From NCBI GenBank assembly GCA_020747065.1, contig JAGMVK010000029.1, forward strand, positions 124,001-188,000: a stretch of DNA of 64,000 nucleotides. Direction: 5' to 3'. The notes below the pieces were generated by a model. The model worked only from the letters and a program-made list of their open reading frames with translations. It searched no databases and was not told the origin of the DNA. The stretch comes from Cadophora sp. MPI-SDFR-AT-0126. Its lineage: Eukaryota > Ascomycota > Leotiomycetes > Helotiales > Ploettnerulaceae. The position numbers and the translations under genes are program-made. Positions 23,611 to 34,309 of this stretch are shown here, one piece after another. The number at the start of each line of letters is the position of its first letter. Position 1 is the stretch's first letter.

Positions 23611-24889
23611 TTTGGCGCAGTGGTTGTGGATGGAGGGTGCGAGATGTTGAAAAAGAGGTCGACAAGGTAAGGCGGAGGGGTAGGTATGGAGGGGAGGGGA
23701 GGGGAGGTACTCACCGGATTCATGATTGCAGCAGGTGCAGTGCAGTGCAGTGCAGCGCAGGACAAAGACACCTTCCCCAGAAAACCCGTCAGACTGTAGA
23801 AAGAAAGAAGGAGCAGTCTCAGTAGAGGTAGAGGTAGAGGGGAGGAGAGGAGAGGACAGAGCAGGGAAGAGCTGCAGTGAGGTATTCTAAGGTAGGTGAC
23901 GGTAGGCGCGAGCACGCGAAGAGGATCGAAGGTCGGTCGGTCGTGGATGCCGGATCCGTAGTGCAATTCTGTTCTGACTGGGCTCGGCTGGGACAGCAAG
24001 CTGGTCTGGGCTGGGCTATGCAGAGTGCAGGCAGAGTGCAGTACAGTGTGCTGCAGAACAGGAGAATAAAGCAGGGCGTTGTTTGAGTTCCAGTGGCTGC
24101 TCGAGGCTACTAGCTGCTGCTTCCGTTGATTCGCTTCGTGCACTGCGGGCACGCGGGAGCGAATGACGTGTGAGAGTAGAAGTGTGACGGACTGGGATGG
24201 GATAGTTAGTACCGGTGGATTATGCACAGTAAGAAAAGTTCTTGAAGAAAAAGCTGTTTGATCAAAGCCTACACATCAAATATCGTTATGTTTTATCTCG
24301 CAAAGTGGAGCTATCTGAACTTTAAATGACGTGTAAAGAACCGCATAAAAAGCTGTGAATCATATAAAGAAAATGGGCGTGTATCATCGTGAATAATTCT
24401 TTCTTTTCGTGCCAAGTCTCATCTGTGGCAAGGCTGACGGCAGGCTGCCGCCTTGATAGTAGCTTATTAGCCACATCATCTATCTGATAACTAGCCACAT
24501 CATTTAAATGTTGGGAATAGGAGAGGAACTGAAGTAACAAGTCGACATAGTATCCTGCACATTTTTCTCTACTTATACAAGTGGGGATTAACTCATCATA
24601 TAACTGATCCTCTGTCTTCCAAGAATGTCCCTTTTTACAGCCATGTCATTTGTGCCAAATTGGACATGACCCAGCAGAAGCTATAACATCAACATACCGG
24701 CCGAAATAATGAAGTAACCGATAGTAACATCTAGCATACAATGAAGAAGAGTGAGTGGTATAGTCGCAGAGCAGAAAGTAAGAGCAAGTCCTCCAAGGAC
24801 ATATCAGAGCGCAAAGACAAGGATATCTAAACGCCAAACAGAATTACCTTCCCAAACGCTTTTCATCCATCCATTTCCATGTTTACACT
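23611..24889. other. Intergenic 23611-24889 with short tandem repeats
   Basis: Promoter and leader of the USP7-like gene (minus strand), then the 3' flank of sfh5. 23640-24070 is packed with short tandem repeats: a G-rich block at 23687-23708, GTGCA units at 23735-23760 and GGTAGA units near 23822-23840. The 250-codon antisense frame across this block is low-complexity and not called. Confidence 0.6.
23687..23760. repeat. G-rich block and GTGCA tandem repeat
   Basis: Three GGGG runs separated by single A with GG on both sides (about 23690-23708) could form a G-quadruplex. About four GTGCA units follow at 23735-23756. Both lie 80-150 bp upstream of the USP7-like start codon. Confidence 0.65.
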
Positions 24890-26076
24890 CTACTCTTTGG
24901 TCTCCTCCTTTGCGGCTTCAGTAGCTGGAGCAGGCTTCTCAGCAGCATACTTGACAGTAAGTCCCTCCTTTACAGCCTTTCCTCTCCCACCATAAGCCTC
25001 CGGTAACTCACTTCCCCAACCCTTCAGCTCGCCCGCTAGACTCGACCCATAAGCCAATGGATGGAATTTCTTAACCGTCTCGAGGCTCAAGAATAGTTTC
25101 ATAGCGGCGAACACCCAGCCCATTAGGAGTGGCACGTTGACAAAGAATTTCTCTTTCAGGAGCTCCGGGTAAGCCATGCTGAAGGTCTGAATGGTTTCCT
25201 TTGAGGCTGCTTTGATGGCTGGATCCATGCGGAGGAAGCTGGTGTTTAGGTAGTCGTGAACTTGAATCATGCGGTAGGGATCGACACCATCAGCGGGGAT
25301 GGGCTCTGTAGCAGATGCAAGGTCGAGTTCTCGAACTGACAGCTCCATGAGCGCTGCACGCCATTTGATGAACCTGTGAAAGTCAGTATCAAAATGTAAG
25401 CAAGTTTTGGAAAATTGACTTACTCTTCAACATTGCCAAAAGTTGCCTTATTATCCTTAACAGCACCATAGATATTCCAAGTAACAATCTCCTTGGCATG
25501 AGTATCAGTCTTGGGATAAACCGTAACATAACCCAGATCACCAAACTTAGATTTGTCGAACTCAAAATCATTCAAAAGCTTGACGGGATCCATCTTCTTT
25601 CTCCACTTCAGGGCTTCAATGAGCTGGGCCTTGGCCTTGCCGACATCCTTTGAATTGGCTCTCAGGAATTTCTCAAGGACGATGGTGGTGGGAACATGAG
25701 AAGCATCTTTGAGAGTCACACCCCAGATCTCGCCGTGACCAGCTTCTTTGGTAATGGCTGGGAGATCGGTCAGGAGTTGCTCGAGTGCAGTAGCAACTGG
25801 CTTCTTCTCTTCGACAGGAGTGGCAGCTTTCACCTCAGGAACAGCATCAGCTTTCTTTTCCTCAGTTGGAGCTGCCTCGGTTTTCTTCTCTTCAACTGGC
25901 ACGGCTTCGGTTTTGCTTTGGTCAACACCAGGAGCTGGAACGGGAGCTACGGACTCAGCGACGGCCGGAGCCGGAGTAGCTGTTGATGGAGCTTCACCAG
26001 CTTCGACTTTCTTCTCCTCGGCGCTGGAAAGCGGCTGGGTTGATGCGGGAGCTGCTGCTACAGGTTCGGAACTCAT
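24890..26076 (-). CDS. sfh5: Sfh5-type Sec14-like (CRAL-TRIO) protein
   Basis: Sec14-family protein of the Sfh5 subgroup. Family members are described as phosphatidylinositol transfer proteins of the ER/plasma membrane, and yeast Sfh5 as a heme binder. Exons 26076-25424 and 25373-24890 (intron GTAAGT..CACAG) give 378 residues. Residues 1-110 are a low-complexity Ala/Pro/Glu/Lys extension with repeated EEKK motifs. Then come the CRAL-TRIO N domain (GHGEIWGVTL, VLEKFLRAN, ALKWRKKMDP) and the lipid-binding domain (GDLGYVTVYP, EFIKWRAALME, YPELLKEKFFVNVPLLMGWVF). The chosen start is the ATG opening MSSEPV; an in-frame ATG 13 codons upstream (26115) is possible. The gene is divergent from the kinase gene at 26618. 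Confidence 0.92.
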
Positions 26077-26617
26077 GATGATTATTTCGATGGAGCGTGG
26101 TGAGAGGGATTGCAAAAGGAGATGTGGTCGAACTCTTTTGTGAAGTTAATTTGTGAAGCCATGGCGCTCTATCAAAATGTGGATCTCATTTTATCAGATG
26201 CACGTGAATGTCTGGGCATTTCGAGGCCAATGCCAAACTAACGCGAGGATGGTTCAAGAACGATTTTATTGTTGAAAAGCAATTGACTAATATGAAATGT
26301 GAATGTCCCGACTCTTCCAATGATATGGAAGCAAGAGGAAAATGCACAATGGATGCTTTTATGCCTCAGTTCTCTATTTGCTTTTTCCCCCCAATGACAA
26401 GGATAACCGATTCCGGCGCAACTAGCTCGACTCTGTGACCATGAGCTGCAGACAAGCAACACAGAAACAGCTGCACCCCTCACTGTGACTCTCCACATCC
26501 ACATTTACATCCACCCTCTCCAATCCCAGTCTCAGCCCAAACGCATACTTAATCCTAAAACCTCCAATCTCTGTTCAGCTTCACTCGCTTTCTTCAACTT
26601 CACATGGAACCGCCAGA
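26077..26617. promoter_or_regulatory. Divergent promoter of sfh5 and the dehydrogenase kinase gene
   Basis: 541 bp separate the two start codons, which point away from each other. A CACGTG E-box occurs near 26202. No other motif is claimed. No gene inside; the short frames here overlap both leaders. Confidence 0.55.
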
Positions 26618-28244
26618 ATGCTGCGATCCTGGTCGCGCCATGGCCCAAAATCCTATCGGTTGACACAAAGCAGAGCTGGGTGTAGCGGTTTTGCAGCCCA
26701 GCAGCACAGCAACAATCACCCTATTTATACGCATCAGACGAGAAGATACAATGCGCCGCCATGGAGACCTGCTTCTACATTAGACGAGTAAAAAAATTTA
26801 ACAGAAAAATGGGAGGAAAATTACTGATATAGCTTGCAGATGGGTAGGCAAAGAAGCAAGACCAATAAGTCTCAGACAACTCATGGTCTTCGGCCGTTCC
26901 CTAACAGAAGCACGACTGATAAGCTCTGCCAACTATGTGCGAACAGAGCTGCCTACACGGTACCTTTCCCCTCCCCTTCCACGAGTTTTCAAAAGACTAA
27001 GTCGTTCAGTCTCGCCCACCGAATCCGGGACATGCAAACGCTCCCCTACGTCGTGGTAACGAATCCACACATCAGCCAAGTCTACGAGCTGTACTACAAA
27101 GCCTTCGAAAGTCTACGACGCGTCCGCGAGATCAAGAGCTTAGACGACAACGAGAAGTTCTGTAAGAAGATTAGCCAGACATTACAGGAACATCTGACCG
27201 TTATACCGAAACTTGCAATGGGGGTGTTGGAATGTAGAGATTTGATGAAGCCAGAGGATATGGACAAGTTCATGAACACGATACTCAGATCTGTATATTC
27301 TCTCCAACCTATGACTTCTTGCACAAAGCTAACACACCCAGCGTATCTCCCGCCGCGTAATTGCAGAGCAACACCTCGCCCTAACCGAAACATTCCACTC
27401 CCCCTGGCACTTCCCCGACGCCCAACCACCTCCCACAACCCAAAACGAATTCGTCGGCGAAGTCTTCCTGAAATGTAACGCCCGTGAAGTAGTCACAAAG
27501 TGCTTCACAGCCGTCGAGAAGCTCTGTGCCGCAACCTACGGACCCAGCACCGTTCTCCCGGCCATAAAGCTCTCCGGACACCTGGATGCAACATTTCCAT
27601 ATATCCTCTCACACCTGGAGTATATCATTGGGGAGTTGTTACGAAACAGCATGCAAGCTATGGTCGAGCGGCAGAAGACCCGTCCAAGAGGTTGGGATGC
27701 TACGGCCCCTCCCCCAATCGAAGTCACAGTGTGCGAGGCGCCACAACATGTGATTATCCGCGTGAGTGATCAAGGAGGCGGTATACCCCGGGATATTCTC
27801 CCACATCTATGGAGCTTCAGTAAAGGGCCAAGATCCTCCCAGCGATTGGAGAATCTGACGCAGGTCCCGAAGATGGCTGCTACGTTACAGGAACTGCGTG
27901 TTTCATCACCGGATATCCCTTCACACCTATCAAGTCCCTCCCATACCCATACCCACACTCATAAACCAACGTCATCGCACTCACCATCCCCTCCATCCTC
28001 CACATTCTCCCCACCACCCAGTATATCCGGCCACGACAGTTCTCTCAGCAGTCTCTCCAGCCGCCCTCCAAACCTAAGACTTGGCATGGGTCTCCCGCTT
28101 AGTAGGGTATACGCCGAGTACTGGGCCGGCAATCTAGAATTGCATAGTCTGGAGGGGTACGGAGTCGATGCGTTCTTGCAGATCAGTAAGTTGGGAAATA
28201 AGAATGAGCAGTTGAGCATGAGGGCTAGCATGGACGCTGTGTAG
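26618..28244 (+). CDS. Mitochondrial branched-chain alpha-ketoacid/pyruvate dehydrogenase kinase
   Basis: Phosphorylates and inactivates the E1 subunit of a mitochondrial 2-oxoacid dehydrogenase complex. Exons 26618-26787, 26840-26959, 27010-27292 and 27342-28244 give 491 residues. The N-terminus is a basic, hydroxylated mitochondrial presequence. An N-terminal helical domain (LRQLMVFGRSLTEARLISSANYVRTELPTR, residues given in part) carries the family pattern, and the pseudo-histidine region RRVIAEQHLAL follows. The GHKL ATPase has the N box ELLRNSMQA (near 288-296), G1 DQGGG (334-338) and G2 GMGLPLSRVYAEYWAGNLELHS. A His/Thr, Ser/Pro low-complexity insertion sits in the ATP-lid region (about 370-425). 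BCKDK-type versus PDK-type cannot be settled by eye. Confidence 0.9.
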
Positions 28245-28950
28245 TTGCGTCTAAGGCTTGGGCTGAGTATCAGGTTGAGTTTGGGATTTATCTGGAGGTG
28301 CAGTTAGAGGTGGATGTGAAAACCGACGCGCCCAGGCTTCAGGATTATTCTTACGACGTTGTGGACGCTGGAAACTGGGAAGGCACTTTTGGATCGTGCT
28401 TTGATGGGATTGCCGACCTCGCTAGATGGGAAGACATGTTGATATGACAGACCAAGTGACAGCACAAAACCTGTAAATAGTGAAGCTATTCATGTCATCA
28501 GAGGAATAGTGATTTGTCACTCAACCATTCAAAAAAAATCAATCAGACAACCAGTCAGTCAGTCAAAGAGAAACATTGAATTACATCGTGGCTAAAGCTA
28601 GTAAGAAAGAAGAGAGCCAGCCAGTTACGCCACCAGGCACGATACTGTAGCCAGGCAAAGCCCAGAATTAAGCAGCCTAGCTTCCCAACACACAAGAAGA
28701 TAGCCGCAAGAAAAAAGGATTTCAAATGAAGAAAGAGACCGAGAAATTCGTCCCCCACACATGTGTTGTTAATGAACCTGCTTACAACACCAACTAACAG
28801 TCATTCATCCATCCTTGCACTCCGAACTGCCTTTTTATTGTGCCCCGAACAAAAGGTTGGAGGAAATTCCATCCCCGCAGAAAGTACCAGACGCCGAGGG
28901 TATTAGCTGACCAGATTCTTTCCGAAGGATAATTTCCGAGCAGGTTGAGC
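28245..28950. other. Convergent intergenic region 28245-28950
   Basis: 3' flanks of the kinase and septin genes. Short frames only; nothing called. Confidence 0.5.
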
Positions 28951-30311
28951 TTAACGACGGCCGTGAGAGCGAACAGCACTACCTTGCATCTGCTCGAGCT
29001 CACCCTCCAAAGACTTGATAGCAGCGTGTGTGCTCTCCAAATCCTTGTTGAGACGATCACGTTCGCTGATGAGCTTCTGCTCCCACTGTCTGAATCTGTG
29101 CTCCTCGATCTTGACCTGTTCGGTGAAGCGCTTACGCAGACTCTCCTCCTCTTCCTTGAACTTGGGGTTGTCGAGCTTTCTTGGTCTGGCCTCGCCAAAT
29201 TTGCGGGTCTCCATCTGTTGCGCGCGGTAGGCTTCGTAGTGGGCTTCTTCCGTGGTGTGGATCAGATCCAACATGTGGGTTCGAATGAGAATCGAGCGCA
29301 ACTTCTTGAAGTCGCAATGGTCTTCGTTCTCAACTTCAGCGACACCCCACGAGTATTGGCGACCCTTGACGATGCGGCCGTCACTGGTCTTGACATCCTT
29401 CTCGGATCCGATGACGGCAAATGGCATGGCAGCCATCAAGCTGCGTGCGTGTTGGGCAGCGGCTTCATCATCCTCTTCGACAGGTGGTGTGTAGATCTTG
29501 ATTCCTTGTGCTTCGATGACTGCGCGGATCTATACCTGATTAGCTGGTAGACTTGCGAGGAAAACCGTAGGACTCACTCTTTGCTTGTAACGGGCCAAAT
29601 CAGCTGGGCTGAGGGTATCTGCCTTTGCGACAACTGGGATCAAGTTCACTCTGGAACTCAATCTCTTCATAACCTCAATATCCAAGGGCTTCAAGGTGTG
29701 TCCGGTTGGTCTGATGAAATACAGGCATGCGTGGACACGAAGATCGATCTTGTCAACACGGCGGGGTTGTTGCTCTTGCAACATATACGACTCATGCTGA
29801 TCATCCAGAAATTCAATAATTGGCATCCAAGAATCGCGGTTGTTGACATAGTCTCCAAAGCCAGGGGTATCAATAACAGTCAAACGGACTGCGTATAATC
29901 ATTAACCAGCAATTTTATTTTGCAATCAGATGTGCATACCTTTGAAGAACTTCTCCTCAAGTTCGGCCTTTGTAATCTCGATCTCAACGGTCTTGTCGAC
30001 TTGCTTTGCGTGTCTGCGCTTGTGGTCTGCGTAATTCTTGATCGTCGTGGAGAACTTCACCGATATTAGCTTCAAGTCAACGCATTTAATTCAGAAAACT
30101 TGCTAAGGTATTAATGAATGTTGTCTTTCCTAATCCAGACTCTCCTGCTACCATGATCGTAAAGGCTGCTCCTCGTTTTGCGACAATCTTGTGGCGTTGG
30201 TTGGGAAGACTGGAGGATGTTAGCAGCGTTCACGGGCACCCAAGACGGAAAGGGGTGCACCAACTTCGCAATGCCAATAGGCGATGCGCTCTCCGTTGTA
30301 GGTGGTGCCAT
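28951..30311 (-). CDS. aspC: Septin, Cdc12/AspC group
   Basis: Filament-forming GTPase of septation and hyphal morphogenesis. Exons 30311-30265, 30209-30104, 30054-29940, 29888-29578 and 29529-28951 give 385 residues. It has a short N-terminus PIGIANLPNQRHK, P-loop GESGLGKT (38-45), G3 DTPGFGD, G4 AKAD, the septin unique element ending GRQYSWGVAEVENEDHCDF, and a C-terminal coiled coil of about 100 residues. The C-terminal sequence (RTHMLDLIHTTEEAHYEAYR, METRKFGEARPRKL) is what I recall of the AspC/Cdc12 group. Intron 2 (30103-30055) begins with GC instead of GT (TTA|GCAAGT...GTGAAG|TTC); no GT donor restores the invariant NTLFSTTIK sequence. It is divergent from pwp2 with only 275 bp between starts. 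Confidence 0.93.
30055..30103 (-). other. GC-AG intron in the septin gene
   Basis: 49-nt intron with donor GCAAGT and acceptor GAAG, between codons 51 and 52. Phase 0, and the join restores a highly conserved septin segment. Confidence 0.85.
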
Positions 30312-30586
30312 TGTCCGTGATTGCTTCGTTGCTTTCGAAGGACTCAATGTAGTGGTGGATTCGTCTTGGGTATCGTGAAAGAGGATGTTGATGTGAGGTT
30401 GTCTTTTCTGGAGACCCAATTTGGGCCCCTTCCCCTGAAATTCGGACCCCAGTCACGCTAATTGTCTTGGCAGCACTACGGATTAACACTCGGCCCGGGA
30501 TGCAGAAAAGAATCCACTGATTACGATAAAAGTTCTGGGGTTGAAATACAACATTGAAAAGTGAAAATGCCAATGCAGAGGTGACA

Positions 30587-33342
30587 ATGAAGACGGAGTT
30601 CAAGGTACCATCTGATGCGCATACATTTCGGTGTTCTTGCTAATGTAAATTGCAGTTCTCCAATCTTTTGGGGACTGTTTACAGCCAGGGAAACCTGCTT
30701 TTCAGTCCTGATGGCACTCTGCTGTATTCTCCAGTCGGAAATCGAGTAACAGTCTTCGACTTGGTCAAGTATGATATGCCCTCACAAATTCACAGTACAC
30801 TCACTTACAATGTTACAGCAACAAGTCGCATACCTTGCCGTTTGCGCATCGAAAGAATATCTCACGTTTAGGCCTTACACCGCGGGGTAATCTACTACTC
30901 TCAGTCGACCAGGATGGCCGAGCAATCCTCACGCATGTCCAGCGCCGGATTGTCCTCTTCCACTTCACTTTCAAATCAGCCGTCTCTTCTCTCGCATTCT
31001 CACCTTCCGGACGTCATTTCGCAGTAGGACTCGACAGGCATATCGAAGTTTGGCATACCCCATCAACACCGGACCAGAATGCAGATGGAGAACTAGACTT
31101 TGCGCCTTTCGTGCTGCATAGGAGGTACGCGGGGCATTCGGATGCTGTGCAGAACATCGAATGGTCTGGAGACTCGCGATTCTTCCTCAGCGCGTCGAAG
31201 GATCTGACGGCTCGGGTATGGAGTTTAGAATCGGATGACGTTGCCGCGAAGACGGTTCTGGGAGGACATCGTGAGGGTGTTTTAGGGGCATACTTTTCTA
31301 AGGATCAAGAAACGATATACACAATAAGCAAGGATGGTGCGGTGTTTGAACGGAAATATCTCCCGGGACAACAGTCAGAGGGGCAAGATGAGGACGATGA
31401 TAATGATTCTCATGCTCGATGGCGCATCACGAACAAACATTTCTTTATGCAGCATAACGCCAAAGTTACCTGCGCAGTTTTTCACCCAGAAAGAAATTTA
31501 CTGGTTGCTGGATTTTCGAACGGAATATTTGGTCTTTACGAAATGCCAGAATTCAACATGATCCACAGTCTCAGCATTTCGCAAAATGACATTGACTTTG
31601 TTACAATCAACAAATCTGGAGATTGGTTGGCGTTTGGAGCTTCCAAACTGGGTCAATTGTTAGTTTGGGAGTGGGAATCCGAAAATCAGATCCTGAAACA
31701 ACAAGGTCATTTTGATTCGATGAATGCATTGGTTTACTCGCCGGATGGCCAGAAAATCGTCACTACGGCGGATGATGGGAAAATCAAAGTCTGGGATGTC
31801 AACTCAGGCTTTTCGATTGCTACTTTCACCGAACATATCAGCGGTGTAACAGCATGCGAGTTCGCAAAAAGAGGCAATGTCTTATTTACAGCAAGTCTGG
31901 ATGGTTCGATCCGAGCATGGGATCTGATCAGATATCGAAATTTCCGCACGTTCACAGCACCAACACGGCTATCGTTCTCTTGTCTTGCCGTGGACCCCAG
32001 CGGAGAAGTGGTCTGTGCTGGATCGTTGGATTCTTTCGATATTCACATTTGGTCAGTCCAGACTGGCCAGCTTCTAGACCGCTTGGCTGGTCATGAGGGC
32101 CCAATTTCATCCTTGGCTTTTGCACCCAACGGGAGCGTAGTGGTGTCCGGAAGTTGGGATCACACAGTCAGGATCTGGTCAATATTCGACCGTACGCAAA
32201 CCAGCGAGCCTCTGCAACTCCAAGCAGATGTACTCGACGTAGCATTCCGACCTGACTCCTTACAGTTGGCGGTTTCAACTCTGGATGGACAACTCACATT
32301 TTGGTCCGTTTCTGAAGCGCAGCAGCAGTCGGGCGTTGATGGTAGGAGAGATGTTTCTGGAGGCCGAAAATTAACCGATCGCCGGACAGCTGCCAATGCA
32401 GCAGGAACCAAGAGCTTCAGTAGCATCAAATATAGTGCCGACGGTGAATGTATCTTGGCTGGTGGCAACAGCAAGTACATTTGTCTGTACTCGGTCGATT
32501 CACTTGTGCTTCTTAAAAAGTACACCGTCAGCGTCAACCTCTCTCTTTCAGGTACCCAGGAGTTCCTCAACAGCAAGCTCATGACCGAAGCTGGACCACT
32601 CGGCCTGATAGATGAGCAAGGCGAAGCATCTGATCTCGAGGATCGAATCGACAGGAGTCTGCCGGGCTCAACACGCGGTGGAGATCCATCAGTCAGAAAG
32701 CGGATGCCAGAAGTACGAGTAACAGACGTCGCTTTCTCGCCTACGGGTCGATCTTTCTGCGCGGCATCCACTGAAGGTCTATTGATTTACAGCCTGGACA
32801 CGACACCCCTTTTCGATCCCATTGATCTTGATCTCGAGGTAACTCCAGCATCTACCCTTAATATTCTCGAAAAGGAGAGAGACTATCTTAAGGCCCTCGT
32901 CATGGCATTCCGTCTAAACGAAGCCGCCCTTCTACGACAAGTATTCGAGGGAATCCCATACACAGATATCGGTCTCGTTACCAAAGAACTACCTGTAGTC
33001 TACCTTCAACGACTCCTCAGATTAGTAGCCAAGGAGACCGAAGAGTCACCACACATCCAGTTCTGTCTACTATGGATGGAAGCTATTGTTGATTCTCATG
33101 GCCGGTGGATTCAGGATAACAAGGGCATGCTGGATGCCGAACTGAGGGTGATAGAACGGAGTGTGACCAGGATCCAGCAAGATACCCTGCGTGTATTCGA
33201 GGAGAACTGCTATACAATGGAGTTTGGATTGAGCCAGCCACTTGTAAAGAGTGCTGATAGACCATTGTTGATTATGAATGGCGATGATACCGATATGGTC
33301 GAAGCTGGGGATGACGATGCAGAGTGGATAGGGTTAGATTAG
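30587..33342 (+). CDS. pwp2: Pwp2/Utp1, WD40 protein of the small-subunit processome
   Basis: U3 snoRNP (UtpB) component needed for 18S rRNA processing in the nucleolus. Exons 30587-30604 (six codons), 30656-30768 and 30819-33342 give 884 residues. The start MKTEFKFSNLLGTVYSQGNL matches the conserved family opening, which confirms the tiny first exon. Many WD40 repeats follow over residues 40-680 (for example VQNIEWSGDSRFFLSASKDLTARVW-type units, given in part). An acidic spacer lies near residue 230. The C-terminal about 110 residues (from ERDYLKALVMAFRLNEAALL) are the Utp12-type helical domain, ending in an acidic tail. Length is normal. Confidence 0.95.
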
Positions 33343-34309
33343 GAAACCGATTGTTACAAAATGATACCTGAACCGACTCTTGTACATCTTATACATTCTC
33401 AAGATACCTATATGGTAGTATGTCTTTGCGAGCACACAAGGAGCTTGAGGGCGTCAAAGGGGTGGCTGAAATAATTAATTCTAGGGGGTGAGAGCTCCTG
33501 CAAAGCACCTGAGAATAAAGGGGCTCTCTCTTAGATAAGCGATCACCTGCATTACGCAACATGTCATCTGTAATTCACCATACTTCACCTTCGTCTCCCG
33601 GCTCCTGGGGCCGAAGATGCGGAGTTCAATTGGGGTTTTTTTTTTTTTGGTATTCAGGTCTGACATCATTTTCAAGTCAATGGTGGCCACAAACAGAAGT
33701 ATATATTGGGCAATTGAGATGATTTCTGTCGCAAATAGGAAATTTTGTTTTTGCAGCAGGTCTGCCCAGTCCTCTATGTGGTGAGTATCTGACAAAATGA
33801 AGGCCAAGTCGCTTTCACCAGTTAAGCGAGAAGTGAGGTCAGCATCGGTAAAGTAAACAAAGACAATGCAATGAAAGCTATTACTCCTTCCCGGTGCTAC
33901 CCAACAAAAAAAATACCGTGGTGTTTGGTCAGCTGGGAATAGTAAGAACGTCGTTCAATACAGTTCACAATCAGGTGGTAAAAAAGTTCAGCTGCCCAAG
34001 TCAAGCGAAATGTGGGGCAACACGTCAGATCATGATCACCACATTTTCAGCCATATTTCTTTCTGGCAGCGTATTGCTTTTTCCTACGAAAGTTTTCAGC
34101 AAATCATTCTTTTCCAAGTTCATATTCGGCTTGGAACACTACGAATCACAATGTAGAGGGTTTGCAGGCTCGACCGAGTGTTGTGTTTTGGAGAAGGAGG
34201 TCGGAAGTCAACGGTCTTTTGGGAAAAGGCACAGCTCGATGCTGCAAGTTAATTGATAGGCATGTCATGGAACTTCTTTTAGAAAACACAATGATACAGC
34301 TTCTCCAAA
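33343..34309. other. Intergenic 33343-34309
   Basis: Includes a T13 run near 33636-33648. Short frames on both strands without domains; none called. The last 200 bp are the presumed promoter of the next gene. Confidence 0.5.

Noticed and set aside
23475..24227. 250-codon minus-strand frame upstream of the USP7-like gene
   Set aside because: Mostly translated tandem repeats (Ser/Pro/Leu-rich), overlapping the USP7-like first exon in another frame.
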